Origin: DAIPKP01 sp964539095
Lineage (GTDB): Bacteria > Synergistota > Synergistia > Synergistales > Aminiphilaceae
Length of the DNA: 64,000 nucleotides
Direction: 5' to 3'
Assembly: GCA_964539095.1 (NCBI GenBank)
Contig: CAZIFL010000006.1
Span: 37,722-101,721, forward strand
Part shown: in pieces, positions 44,233 through 53,126 of the stretch
How positions within the stretch are numbered: position 1 is the first letter of the stretch
Layout: the number at the start of each line of letters is the position of its first letter
Made by a program: the position numbers and the translations under genes
The notes under the pieces: model-generated
The model's input: the letters and a program-made list of their open reading frames with translations, nothing else
Told to the model about the DNA's origin: nothing
Database searches by the model: none

Positions 44233-46452
44233 ATGAAACGCAGGATTTTACGCAGCATGATGAAGGGGTGCCTTTTTGCCGGAGTGCTGTTCTTCGGAGG
44301 GGGCACCCTCCTTCTGTGCGCCACATGGCCGGAACTCTCTCTTGATGCGGTGCGGCGCTGTTCGGTCTCTCCGGGGGTCTACGACCGCCGCATGGAACCC
44401 CTTCGGATATGGGTCTCTCCCGAGGGGGATTGGAGCCTTCCGCTCTCCCTGGATCAGATGGGGGAGTGGCTTCCAAAGATTGCCGTAGCTGTGGAGGATG
44501 GGCGCTTTTACTCTCACAGGGGGGTGGATCTTCTCGCCCTTTTTCGAGCGGCCACACAGAATCTACGGGCGGGGGGCGTTGTCTCCGGTGGATCGACGAT
44601 TACCTCCCAGCTCGTTCGTCTTACCTTTCCTCGTCCCCGCACATTCCTGACCAAGCTTGACGAATTTCGTCAGGGCCTGGAGGTGGAGAGACATCTTTCG
44701 AAAGAGGAGATTCTGGAGCTTTATCTCAACAAGGCCTCTTTCGGGGGGATGCTCCGGGGGGTGGAGGCGGCCTCTCTCGGATGGTACGGCAAATCCAGCA
44801 AAGCCCTCTCACCCGGAGAGGCAGCTCTTCTGGTGGGGCTTCTGAAGGGGCCTACCGCCTACAGGCCGGATCGCAACCCCCAGGGGGCAAAGGCCCGGAG
44901 GGATGCCATTCTCACCATGCTCTTCAGCAAGGGCATACTGGATGAAACCGCCTACTCTATGGCTCTGGAAGAGCCCCTTCCGGAGAAGATGCGCCCCTTT
45001 CCCGCCCTGGCACCTCTCGCTTCGGAACGCCTTCGCCGGGAGAACTCTGAAAAGAGCCGTATATACGCCGCCCTGGATCGCAAGATTCAGGAGGAGCTGC
45101 AACGGATCGGCTTGAAACACGCTGCACACTTTGGATCCCCCGTAACCTTGGCGGCTCTGGTGGTGGAAAACGCTTCAGGAAGCGTCCTGGGGGCTCTGGG
45201 AAATGCCCGGTGGGGAGAGAACACGCCGGGAAGCTGGATCGACTGCACCCGGGTGCTCCGCTCCCCCGGATCGGCCCTTAAGCCCTTTGTCTATGCGGCT
45301 GCCTTCGACCGGGGATATCTTACGCCGGACTCTCTTCTGGCGGATACCCCCTACGGCTTCGGGGGAAGACACCCGCGAAACTTCGACCGCATCTTTCGGG
45401 GTCCCGTCTCTGCGGGAGAGGCCCTCAGTCTCTCTCTGAATGTCCCCGCCGTTCGGGTGCTTCGGATGATAGGGGGAAATGTCTTTCTCTCCCTTCTGCG
45501 GCGCCTCGGTTTTTCGGGATTTACCAGGGATTCCTCTCATTACGGGGATGCTCTGGTGTTGGGGGGGTGCGAGGTAACTCTGGAGGAGCTTGTGCGGGCC
45601 TATGGGGTTTTTGCCTCCGGGGGACGTCTCCCCCTTCTCTCCTGGCTTTGGGAGCATCCCTCTCCGGGATCTTCTCTTCCAGGAGAGCGTATCTACTCCT
45701 CGGGGGCTGCCTTTCTCACGAGCCTCTGCCTTTCCCGCCCCGAGCGGCTTCCTCTTACGACCCAGATGCTCCTGGCGAAACGGCAGATTCAGATATGTCT
45801 CAAAACGGGGACATCCTACGGCATGCGGGATGCCTGGGCGGTAGCCTATACCCCGGAGTATACCCTAGGGGTTTGGGTGGGAGATCCGGGAGGAAGCCCC
45901 CTCGAAGGGGTGGCGGGGATTCGGGCGGCGGCTCCTGCAGCGATTGAGATGCTTCTCTCCCTTACAGAGGATGCCTCGTGGTTTCTCCCCCCGGAAGATG
46001 TCTCAAGACGAGAGATCTGTGTCCTCTCGGGACAGCCTCCGGGGGAGGCCTGTGCCGCCACCTCCATGGGATGGTATATACCAGGGGTCTCTTCGGGAAA
46101 GAGCTGTACCTTACACCGTCGGGAAGGGGGAAAGGTAGTGCTCCGCTGGCCCCGGGAGCTTCGGGGATACGAGCGGGGAGGAACGCTTCGGGAGGCTTCA
46201 GGAAAGCTTGTCATCATCTCCCCCCGGGAAAATCTGCGGATCTTTACCCTTGCCGAGCGGCAGGAGAAGATCCCTCTTCGCACCGAAGGGGGGGTGCCTC
46301 CCTACTACTGGTATGTCAACGGCATCTATCAGGGAAAACAGGATGAGGGAGAAGAGCCCTACTTCTGGCCACTCGAGGAGGGAAGCCACCGACTTTCCGT
46401 TACCGATGGAGAGGGGCAGACCCACACTATACGCTTTACCGTGGAACAATAG
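44233..46452 (+). CDS. pbpC: Penicillin-binding protein 1C (bifunctional peptidoglycan synthase)
   Basis: 739 residues. N-terminal membrane anchor about 12-30. Glycosyltransferase (GT51) domain: VAVEDGRFYSHRGVD with catalytic Glu88, GGSTITSQLVR, KLDEFRQGLEVERHLSKEEILELYLN. Transpeptidase domain: S347-A-L-K350 (SXXK), SLN in LSLSLNVPAVRV, and K524TGTS. The last 90 residues (KLVIISPRENLRIFTL to the end) form the PbpC-type C-terminal beta domain (BiPBP_C) with RFTVEQ at the end. It lacks an obvious Shine-Dalgarno, and the ATG follows the A2M stop by 3 bases, so translation is coupled. It builds or repairs cell wall at the inner membrane. Confidence 0.95.
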   Translation: MKRRILRSMMKGCLFAGVLFFGGGTLLLCATWPELSLDAVRRCSVSPGVYDRRMEPLRIWVSPEGDWSLPLSLDQMGEWLPKIAVAVEDGRFYSHRGVDLLALFRAATQNLRAGGVVSGGSTITSQLVRLTFPRPRTFLTKLDEFRQGLEVERHLSKEEILELYLNKASFGGMLRGVEAASLGWYGKSSKALSPGEAALLVGLLKGPTAYRPDRNPQGAKARRDAILTMLFSKGILDETAYSMALEEPLPEKMRPFPALAPLASERLRRENSEKSRIYAALDRKIQEELQRIGLKHAAHFGSPVTLAALVVENASGSVLGALGNARWGENTPGSWIDCTRVLRSPGSALKPFVYAAAFDRGYLTPDSLLADTPYGFGGRHPRNFDRIFRGPVSAGEALSLSLNVPAVRVLRMIGGNVFLSLLRRLGFSGFTRDSSHYGDALVLGGCEVTLEELVRAYGVFASGGRLPLLSWLWEHPSPGSSLPGERIYSSGAAFLTSLCLSRPERLPLTTQMLLAKRQIQICLKTGTSYGMRDAWAVAYTPEYTLGVWVGDPGGSPLEGVAGIRAAAPAAIEMLLSLTEDASWFLPPEDVSRREICVLSGQPPGEACAATSMGWYIPGVSSGKSCTLHRREGGKVVLRWPRELRGYERGGTLREASGKLVIISPRENLRIFTLAERQEKIPLRTEGGVPPYYWYVNGIYQGKQDEGEEPYFWPLEEGSHRLSVTDGEGQTHTIRFTVEQ

Positions 46453-46483
46453 CAGTTCTTGCGAGACGGGTTCAAAAAACAGA

Positions 46484-46507
46484 AACGGGGGCCTGAGAGC
46501 CCCCGTT
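46484..46507. terminator. Hairpin between convergent pbpC and SYLF genes
   Basis: Arms AACGGGGGC / GCCCCCGTT with a 6-base loop. The minus-strand exit reads GTTTCTGTTTTTTG, so termination of the SYLF gene is better supported than that of pbpC. Confidence 0.65.
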
Positions 46508-46547
46508 AATCCTCAAATGCCTGTTTTTTGTGATGCAGGTACGCTGC

Positions 46548-47237
46548 TTATTTGCTCGCTTTGCCTATGAGACTGTTCAACGCCTGAAGAAGATCTGCCA
46601 TCTCCTTTTTGGAGGCTTTGGTTTTGAGGATCTCCTCGGGGAGCATGGCCTTGCTCCAGTATTTGGCGTTCTTCTCGTGCTGGGTACTTATGGAGGCTCC
46701 CTCCAAGGACGCCCCGGCAAAGAGCCCCTTGCTCATGGAGTAGCTGTAGATGGAAGCCTGGAGCTTGCCGTCTGTGGCGGCCTGGGCATCTCTTCCCACG
46801 GGGCCCGCCGCCACCGAGATATCTCCTCCAAGAGTGATCTTATCTCCCACAAAACCCTGCATCCCCCGTTCGTTGGTGATTACCAGCACCAGGGCGGTGG
46901 ACTGCACCCCCACCTGCAGACCGAAAGATGCGGCGGTGATATCCACAAAGCTCGGGCCGTTCCAGGAGTTCCCCTCCCGGCGGAGAATAAGCCCCTCGCC
47001 GTAGCGTGCTCCCACTACGAAACCTGCCTTGATCACCGAGGGAAAGATCGCTACCCCCTTGGCTCCCCGGAGGGTATCCCCCATGGCCCCCGCATCGTTC
47101 TGCTGGGCCATCTCCTTGAGCGCAAGCACCGCATTGTTGATAATAGTCTGGGGTGACTTCGCCGCCTGGGCCATGTCCCCGAAAAGAAGGCAGAGGAGAG
47201 GCACAAAAATCCACAGGAGAAAACGTTTTTCCTTCAT
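46548..47237 (-). CDS. SYLF (Ysc84-like) lipid-binding domain protein, exported
   Basis: 229 residues. Signal peptide about 1-25 (FLLWIFVPLLCLLFGDMAQA). The SYLF domain is recognised by AKGVAIFPSVIKAGFVVGARYGEG, GPSFVDITAASFGLQVGVQSTALVLVI and GDISVAAGPVGRDAQAAT with the YSYSMSKGLFAGASLEG block. Eukaryotic relatives bind phosphoinositides; bacterial members are periplasmic proteins of unclear role, possibly lipid handling at the envelope. The ATG at 47237 follows AAGGAGCG. It is a single-gene unit converging on pbpC. Confidence 0.9.
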   Translation of the reverse strand: MKEKRFLLWIFVPLLCLLFGDMAQAAKSPQTIINNAVLALKEMAQQNDAGAMGDTLRGAKGVAIFPSVIKAGFVVGARYGEGLILRREGNSWNGPSFVDITAASFGLQVGVQSTALVLVITNERGMQGFVGDKITLGGDISVAAGPVGRDAQAATDGKLQASIYSYSMSKGLFAGASLEGASISTQHEKNAKYWSKAMLPEEILKTKASKKEMADLLQALNSLIGKASK

Positions 47238-47418
47238 GTAATAACACGCTCCTTTTTCATGTTTTGAAATTATGTTCCATATCCCCTTTGACATAACGCC
47301 GGGAAGACCTCATTATATCTCATAAAGAGAGAGAGACCTAGGACCATATTCTGATACAATGCAGGGGTAAAAAGTCCCGCGAAGGCACAAGGGATATCTT
47401 TTCAAGGAGGAATGGGCC

Positions 47419-48774
47419 GTGGAAAAGTACGAAAAACGGGACTCTCTGGTGAATGTGCTGCACGATGCGGCGTGGCACGCAGTGATGCCCGCCCCTATTT
47501 TTTACGGGCAGTACCATGAAGAAGGAGTGACCATCCATGGGGGGAATCCTTCCTTCGAACATTTTCTGAAGTGTCGAAAAAAACATCCCTCCTACCCCTG
47601 TGACGGAGAGGAGCTTTTCGGCAGAGAAGAATCCAGTGTTGCAGTTTCTTCCGGATCTATGGTTTCTCTCTTTCAGAGGGAGCCTGGGTGGAGCGGGGGA
47701 GTGTGGTTCCCCTTTGGCGGGGATGAGGTGATGGGATATTCTCTCTTCGAAGATCCCCACGGGTGGTTTGTCTTCTTTCTTGAATCCCGAACAAGCTCCG
47801 ACATCCTTCAGGGGCAGGAAGATCTTCGGGGAAAACTTGAGGAGCTTGCCCGGCTCTACAGCATACGCGAGATCCTCGATCCTCTTATGGCAACGTTGCG
47901 AGAGTCCCTCGGTTTTGACTGGGCGGGGGTGCTCTCCTGGGACTCAGGAGAGGGACGTTGGTCTCTCACGGCCTACAACGGAGGAGAGGCGGGAGGGGAG
48001 CAGAACGCTCGGGCAGAGGCTCTGTTAAAATCATTTTACCGAGAAGATGGACCTTCCGGGGTCTCCCTGGGGGATCTTGAAATCCGAGATCATACCTGCT
48101 GGTGGGCGGAATCTTCCGAGGAAACATCTTCCTGGGGGAATATACTCCAGGAGCAGGAAATGGCTTCCTTCTTTGCGGGAACCCTTGTTTCCGGAGCCCA
48201 GCCCATGCTTTTCCTCGGGTTTTCCGGAAAGGAAAATCGGGTTACCGCCATAAAAAAAGCGATTTTTCAGGGGATGTGGCCCATGATTTTCTCCATGACA
48301 GAACGGTATCGCCTTATCGTTGGCATGGAGACCCTCTCTGACAAGGATGCGGTAACGGGGTTTCTTCGGGGGAAATCCTTTCTTCAAAAGGTTACGGTGG
48401 AACTTAGCCGGAACCGGCGTTACTCCTACCCCATCTCTCTTCTGTACCTGCATATTCGGAATGCGGAAGAGCTTCAGCGGGCGGGGGGTGCTGGAGCGGT
48501 GCAGGACGGATTCCGTCTTCTTGCCCGGGAGGCTCTGGAGAGCATTCGGGTGGTCGATATCATCGGCCGTCTGGATGACGGGGGGATCCTGGTGCTTCTC
48601 CCTCACACGGCGTTGGATGGCGCTCAGGTTGTGGTGGGGCGAATGAAAGAACGTTTCAGGGGAGTTTCGCCTCTCCCCTCGGTACCCATGGAGGTGATTC
48701 TGCGCTCCCTCTCCTATGCCGAAGGGCTCATCCCCGATACGGATCTGGTGCTCCGGGAAATCCGAAAGGGGTAG
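47419..48774 (+). CDS. GAF-like sensor with degenerate GGDEF domain
   Basis: 451 residues. The start is a GTG 8 bases after AAGGAGG. Residues about 1-130 are unassigned (a PAS-like sensor is possible). Residues about 140-290 look like GAF (LARLYSIREILDPLMATLRESLGFDWAGVLSWD). The C-terminus has a GGDEF-type fold: DKDAVTGFLRGKSFLQKV, YSYPISLLYLHIRNAEEL and DIIGRLDDGGILVLLPHTALDGAQVVVGRMKERF. The catalytic GGDEF motif is replaced by DDGGI (386-390), so it cannot make cyclic-di-GMP and probably binds a nucleotide or protein instead. An extended -10 (TGATACAAT, 47352-47360) lies upstream. Confidence 0.7.
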   Translation: MEKYEKRDSLVNVLHDAAWHAVMPAPIFYGQYHEEGVTIHGGNPSFEHFLKCRKKHPSYPCDGEELFGREESSVAVSSGSMVSLFQREPGWSGGVWFPFGGDEVMGYSLFEDPHGWFVFFLESRTSSDILQGQEDLRGKLEELARLYSIREILDPLMATLRESLGFDWAGVLSWDSGEGRWSLTAYNGGEAGGEQNARAEALLKSFYREDGPSGVSLGDLEIRDHTCWWAESSEETSSWGNILQEQEMASFFAGTLVSGAQPMLFLGFSGKENRVTAIKKAIFQGMWPMIFSMTERYRLIVGMETLSDKDAVTGFLRGKSFLQKVTVELSRNRRYSYPISLLYLHIRNAEELQRAGGAGAVQDGFRLLAREALESIRVVDIIGRLDDGGILVLLPHTALDGAQVVVGRMKERFRGVSPLPSVPMEVILRSLSYAEGLIPDTDLVLREIRKG

Positions 48775-48810
48775 CAAGAACCGCTCTACAGAAGCCAGAA
48801 GGAGACAACA

Positions 48811-48846
48811 CATGGGGGAATCCTCGGCATCGAGGGTTCCCCCATG
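48811..48846. repeat. Sixteen-bp hairpin between convergent genes
   Basis: CATGGGGGAATCCTCG / CGAGGGTTCCCCCATG around GCAT, with one G-T pair. Neither side has a U-tract, so simple intrinsic termination is doubtful although it separates convergent transcripts. Confidence 0.6.
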
Positions 48847-48880
48847 GTGTTACTGAAAAAACTGCCCTTGCAAAACTTTT

Positions 48881-49786
48881 TCAGATAAAAAGGTTATCTG
48901 CGGCGGAGAGAATATCAAGGGCCATCATATCTGCTTCATGGAGATTCTCGGTGTTTTCGAGATGTTCTGCCACTTTTTCCCGGGCTATCTCCAGGAAGGC
49001 AAACTCCGGGTGCTGCTGAAGCTCCTCGGTGATATCTTCCACAAGATGATCTGGAATGCGCTCGGTCACGTACCCAAAGAAGACCGCTCCGGTGGAGAGA
49101 GCCATGATGCGTGGTTCCGAAAGGGTCCAGGCAGGCTCTAGAAGAAGTGCCCGGGAGTAGCTTTCGAGATCCTCCTCCTCGTCCTCTTCCTCCAGCGGAG
49201 GTACCCAGAAATCTAGAAGATAGAAGGGGAGGTTCGGGTCCATGCGGAAAGCATCCCAAAGGGCGATGGCACTCTCCCGTGAGGGGGCAGAGCGCTCCAG
49301 AAGAGCTATGGCCTTGACATGTGCGGAGAAGACATCTGGCTCTTCCTCAGCGATTACCGTTTCGAGCACTCGGGAGTACTGCTCCGTAAGAATTAACCCT
49401 ACATAGCGTATAGCTTTGGCCCAGGAGGGGTCTTCCTGAGGAAGTGTGAGAAGCTCTTCACTGAGGGCCACAGCCTCCTCCCCCCGGTTTTCGAGAACAT
49501 AAAACCATCCCATACGCTGAAGGGCCTCGCAGAGAAAGGCCCGAAGATCTTCGCCCTGATCCTCTGGTGAACTTTCTATAAGTTTGCGTATTCTCGCCAC
49601 GCAACGGAAAAGATACTCCAGGGACTCTTCAGGATCTTCGCTCTGATCTGCGAGAAAAAGAAGGGTCTCGGGATTTTCCGGGTCAAGGCGGAAGATCTCC
49701 TCCACCAGACGCTTCGCAGAGGAGGGAGATCCTCCTTCGTAGAGTTCATCAAGAAGCTGTTCCAACTGCTTAGCTGTTTTTTTCAT
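48881..49786 (-). CDS. TPR-type helical repeat protein
   Basis: 301 residues, strongly acidic and helical. TPR-like helix pairs are visible at about 25-60 (SAKRLVEEIFRLDPENPETLLFLADQ), 80-125 (FLCEALQRMGWFYVLENRGEEAVALSEELLTL) and 150-180. An acidic run EEEDEEEDLESYSR lies near 200-213. No catalytic motif, signal peptide or membrane segment. It starts 67 bases after the glgC stop in the same direction and may be the last gene of the glycogen operon. The upstream AAAGGGA is moderate. TPR proteins mediate protein contacts; the partner is unknown. Confidence 0.75.
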   Translation of the reverse strand: MKKTAKQLEQLLDELYEGGSPSSAKRLVEEIFRLDPENPETLLFLADQSEDPEESLEYLFRCVARIRKLIESSPEDQGEDLRAFLCEALQRMGWFYVLENRGEEAVALSEELLTLPQEDPSWAKAIRYVGLILTEQYSRVLETVIAEEEPDVFSAHVKAIALLERSAPSRESAIALWDAFRMDPNLPFYLLDFWVPPLEEEDEEEDLESYSRALLLEPAWTLSEPRIMALSTGAVFFGYVTERIPDHLVEDITEELQQHPEFAFLEIAREKVAEHLENTENLHEADMMALDILSAADNLFI

Positions 49787-49852
49787 ATACCGTGAATTCC
49801 CTTTATACTTCAGGGAAGACTCCCTCCTGACATTGCAAAAATGTGTGTTTTT

Positions 49853-51154
49853 CTAATCAAACTCTCCGTTGCCTGCTTGAATGCCCATGGCAGTATTTGG
49901 CATATCAAGAGTGCTTCGGAGCTGAATAGAGGGCATGGAAATAACCGTTACTCCCGAAGCCTCATCATAATGATAGCGCTCTGCGTCGATCTCGGGATTA
50001 TAGCCGATAACCGTTCTTGGGGGAAGGACGTTATGAGCATCTACGATAACTTTTCGCAGTTTGCACCCCTCTCCGATAATGACCCCTTGTCCGATGAGAC
50101 ATTCCTCAAGAACTGCCCCTGGGTGGATGATGCAGTTTCTCGAAAGTACGGAGCGGTGTACCGTCGATCCCAGAATCTGGCTCCCCTCCGCCCGAAGTAC
50201 CCCCATCACAGAACAGTCTCGCCCCTTACCGGGATAGGTGAACCCAGGAGGATCCGCATAGGAGACGGTCCGTATGGGCCAGTGGAAATTGAAGAGGGTG
50301 AGATCCGAAGGATGCTGGAGAAGATCCATATGCGCATCCCAGTAGGCCTTGATGGTTCCGACATCCTGCCAGTAGGGACGGTCGTTCCCCGGGAGCGTCT
50401 GGTTTGAGAAGTCATAGGCCATCACCTTGGCGGAACCAAAGGCATCTGGCAGGATGTTCCGGCCAAAGTCGTGCACTGAATCCTCTTTGCCTGCATCCAT
50501 AATGAGCGCTTCCTCAAGGATTTTGCGTTTGAAGATGTAGTTCCCCATGGATACATAGCTTTTACCCGGCTTTCCCGGAATCTGTGGGGGATTCTCCGGT
50601 TTTTCCACGAAGGCCGTTACCTTCCCTTGATCATTTACTCCGATGCAACCGAAGGCACTCGCCTCGGAGGCATCGATCGTTTTGGCGGCAACTGTGATAT
50701 CTGCGTCCGTATCCACGTGGAACTGAAGCATCTGCTCCACATCCATCTTGTAGATGTGATCTGCCGCAAAGATGCATACGTGATCTGCATCGAAGAGAGT
50801 GATGAGATGGAGATTCTGGTAGACTGCATCGGCGGTTCCCCTGTACCAGTGATTTCCAGTCCACATCTGGGCGGGTACGGTGGTAACAAAGAAATCCCGG
50901 CCTCGCATGGCGCCGCCGAACTGCCATCCCCGCTCAATATGTTCGTTCAGGGATTGGCTTTTGAATTGTACCAGCACGTAAATGGAATAAAGACCGCTGT
51001 TTACCAGATTGGAGAGAGCAAAGTCTATGATGCGGTACTTTGCCGCAAAGGGTACCGCAGGTTTCGAGCGATAGCGGGTAAGAGGCATGAGGCGCTCTCC
51101 CTTGCCCCCTGCAAGAACGATGCCCAGAACACGACCGTATCTGCCGTAAATCAT
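49853..51154 (-). CDS. glgC: Glucose-1-phosphate adenylyltransferase
   Basis: 433 residues. VLAGGKGERLMPLTRYRSKPAVPFA is the nucleotide-sugar pyrophosphorylase signature with the allosteric/active Arg and Lys residues; WYRGTADAVYQNL, FAADHIYKMD, the catalytic VEKPENP and YWQDVGTIKAYW follow. The C-terminal third is a left-handed beta-helix with hexapeptide-like repeats (SVLSRNCIIHPGAVLEECLIG). It makes ADP-glucose, the committed step of glycogen synthesis, used by GlgA upstream in the same operon. AAAGGAGG precedes the ATG at 51154, 44 bases after the preceding small gene. Confidence 0.96.
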   Translation of the reverse strand: MIYGRYGRVLGIVLAGGKGERLMPLTRYRSKPAVPFAAKYRIIDFALSNLVNSGLYSIYVLVQFKSQSLNEHIERGWQFGGAMRGRDFFVTTVPAQMWTGNHWYRGTADAVYQNLHLITLFDADHVCIFAADHIYKMDVEQMLQFHVDTDADITVAAKTIDASEASAFGCIGVNDQGKVTAFVEKPENPPQIPGKPGKSYVSMGNYIFKRKILEEALIMDAGKEDSVHDFGRNILPDAFGSAKVMAYDFSNQTLPGNDRPYWQDVGTIKAYWDAHMDLLQHPSDLTLFNFHWPIRTVSYADPPGFTYPGKGRDCSVMGVLRAEGSQILGSTVHRSVLSRNCIIHPGAVLEECLIGQGVIIGEGCKLRKVIVDAHNVLPPRTVIGYNPEIDAERYHYDEASGVTVISMPSIQLRSTLDMPNTAMGIQAGNGEFD

Positions 51155-51198
51155 AATTGTTTCCTCCTTTCTCAAAATACTATCTTATGATTGCGGTG

Positions 51199-51570
51199 TC
51201 AGAAGCTTCTGCCGGAAAGGGAGGTTCTATCAGCCTTTTTCTCTTGAGCTATCTCCTCTTCAAGAAGATGGTGCAGCTCCTCCCAGGAGGGGATTCCCCG
51301 GAAGACACAGCGCCCACGGAGAATCCAGGCTGGTTCTGTAGCTTTGATGCGGTATCGCATAACCGAAAAGATCCAGAAGAGGCACTTGGGGTCCAGTACG
51401 CGGAGCTCCACGCGAGATCCAAAGGTCTCCCGAAGGCGAACCAGCAGGGTACTCACGGATGCACGATCCGTGCATGAGGCGAAGGAGCCAAGCTCCTCTC
51501 CTCTGAAATCGTAGGAACCTCACCCCCCGGAAGAGAAGGGGAGTTCCAGAAAAAGAGTAAGACGTACCAT
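51199..51570 (-). CDS. Thioredoxin-fold protein with in-frame UGA: candidate selenoprotein
   Basis: ATG 51570 has an ideal AAAAGGAGG six bases upstream. The frame is open for 124 codons except a TGA at codon 17 (51522-51520) and ends at TGA 51199. Reading TGA as selenocysteine gives 123 residues with a thioredoxin-like order: strand VRLTLFLEL, then SSGG-U17-GSYDF, helix STLLVRLRETFG, strand VELRVLDP, helix, then ATEPAWILRG with a plausible cis-Pro, strand RCVFRG and helix SWEELHHLLEEE. U17 falls just after strand 1, where such proteins keep the redox Cys; Cys33 could be its partner. An internal GTG at 51456 has no ribosome site. It lies between glgA and glgC. The alternative is a nonsense-mutated pseudogene. 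No family name is recalled. Confidence 0.6.
51459..51503 (-). promoter_or_regulatory. SECIS-like stem-loop(s) downstream of the in-frame UGA
   Basis: On the minus strand GAGG-AG-AGGAGC, loop TTG, GCTCCT-TCG-CCTC (51503-51476) folds into a 6-bp upper and 4-bp lower stem; the loop begins 29 bases after the UGA, inside the 16-37 base window used for bacterial SECIS elements. A second perfect hairpin ATGCACG-GAT-CGTGCAT (51475-51459) follows. The apical loop has a G only at its third position, so the match is imperfect. Confidence 0.4.
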
Positions 51571-51630
51571 GACATTCCTCCTTTTCGGAAGAGAGTAGGG
51601 GCGTAGGTAGATGGATCAGAAAAATTTTTC

Positions 51631-53124
51631 TTATACTGCGAGTGTTACCGGTGTTCCCTCCAGAAGGGCGTTGTAGAGCTGCTGGTAGAGCCTTGCGGAA
51701 CGCCTCCAGGAAAAATCTACCTCCATGTTGCGGGAGACGAGCGCTTTCCACTCCTTGGGCTTATCGTAGAGCGCCAGCCCTCGGGATACAGCCTTGAGAA
51801 GCTCCTCGCCGGAGTAGTCGAGAAAGACAAAGCCGTTGCCATCTTCAGGAGCCCCTTCGACGTCAAGTACGGTGTCTGAAAGACCCCCTACAGCACGCAC
51901 CACGGGAATCGTGCCGTAGCGCATGGCGATAAGCTGCGAGAGCCCGCAGGGCTCAAAGAGGGAGGGCATGAGAAGAAAGTCTCCTCCCGCATAGAGAAGA
52001 TGTGCCAAAGGCTCGCTGAAACCTGTGTGAAGCCATACCTGACCGGGGAAGCGGCGCACCTCCTCTTGAAAAGCCCGTTCCACAGCCTCGTGGCCGCTCC
52101 CGAGGATCAAAAGCTGGATATTTTTCTTGAGAAGGGCCTCCATGGATCCGAGAATCAGGTCGATACCCTTCTGTTCAACCAGACGGCTTACGAAGATGAA
52201 GATCGGCCGGTTTTCCTCGGGAAGTCCTGTTCTTTCGAGGAGAGCCTTCCGGCAGGCCCTTTTTCCTCCCAGGTTTTTTGCCGTATAGGGCTTGGGAAGA
52301 TGCGGGTCTTCTGCGGGGTTCCAGATTTCGTAATCAATGCCGTTGAGAATCCCCCGGAGCTTGCTGCGGTTCTGTATCAGCACCCCGTCCAGGCCGAAGC
52401 CCCCCTTCATGGTCTGGATCTCCCAGGAATACTGAGGAGAGACCGTGGTTACCGCCCCCGCAGCGTTGATTCCCCCCTTGAGGACGTTCACCTGACCGTA
52501 AAATTCCATGGCTCCCACAGAAAATGCCTCGGGTTCGAACCCCCAACTCTCCAGGGCGCTTCGTTTTACCACGCACTGGTGGGCCATGTTGTGCAGGGTG
52601 AGTACCGTATCGTAGTGCCCGTGGTGCTGCTTGTAGTGCCGGTGCCACTGAAGCGCACCGGGGAGAAAGGCTCCGGGCCAGTCGTGAGCGTGGATAACAT
52701 GGGGGCGCCAGTTGATCACCTTCTCCAGCTCCAGAGCAGCATAGGAGAGAAAGACGAAAGGAAGAACGCTCTCCTCGGTGGTTTCGGGAGGATAGATCCG
52801 AGGGTTCTGGAAGAGTTCCGGCTGATCCAGCAGATAGACCTGAATACCGTGTACCAGTGCGGAGAGAATCTCCCCCGAATAGACCCGCCAGTTGAGAGAC
52901 ACATGAACCTTTTCGCTCTCCCGGGAGGTGGAGATTCCCATCTCCTGGAGAGTTTCCAGAACTCCCGGCCAGAGGGGGAGCAGAATACGGCCGTCTATCC
53001 CGAGTTCCAGCATGGTGTGGGGGAGGGCCCCCACCACATCCCCCAGCCCCCCCATCTTGATGAGGGGGGCCATCTCGGAGGCTACGTGGAGTGCCCGAAG
53101 CACCGAAGATGCGCCGGAGGACAC
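51631..53124 (-). CDS. glgA: Glycogen synthase (ADP-glucose type)
   Basis: 497 residues, GT5 family. HVASEMAPLIKMGGLGDVVGALP holds the KXGGL ADP-glucose-binding motif; HAHDWPGAFLPGAL, TLHNMAHQ, NGIDYEIWNP, IFIFVSRLVEQKGIDLI and MPSLFEPCGLSQLIAMRYGTIPVVRAVGGLSDTV complete the two Rossmann domains. It extends alpha-1,4-glucan from ADP-glucose. The start is a GTG two bases after the glgP stop (TAGCCGTG), so translation is coupled and the Shine-Dalgarno is weak. The small thioredoxin-fold gene and glgC follow on the same transcript. Confidence 0.95.
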   Translation of the reverse strand: MSSGASSVLRALHVASEMAPLIKMGGLGDVVGALPHTMLELGIDGRILLPLWPGVLETLQEMGISTSRESEKVHVSLNWRVYSGEILSALVHGIQVYLLDQPELFQNPRIYPPETTEESVLPFVFLSYAALELEKVINWRPHVIHAHDWPGAFLPGALQWHRHYKQHHGHYDTVLTLHNMAHQCVVKRSALESWGFEPEAFSVGAMEFYGQVNVLKGGINAAGAVTTVSPQYSWEIQTMKGGFGLDGVLIQNRSKLRGILNGIDYEIWNPAEDPHLPKPYTAKNLGGKRACRKALLERTGLPEENRPIFIFVSRLVEQKGIDLILGSMEALLKKNIQLLILGSGHEAVERAFQEEVRRFPGQVWLHTGFSEPLAHLLYAGGDFLLMPSLFEPCGLSQLIAMRYGTIPVVRAVGGLSDTVLDVEGAPEDGNGFVFLDYSGEELLKAVSRGLALYDKPKEWKALVSRNMEVDFSWRRSARLYQQLYNALLEGTPVTLAV

Positions 53125-53126
53125 GG

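Noticed and set aside
51260..51751. Alternative minus-strand frame across the glgA end and the selenoprotein candidate.
   Set aside because: Arg/Ser/Pro/Gly-rich, overlaps the conserved glgA C-terminus and lacks a ribosome site; it does not explain the region better than the UGA-containing frame.
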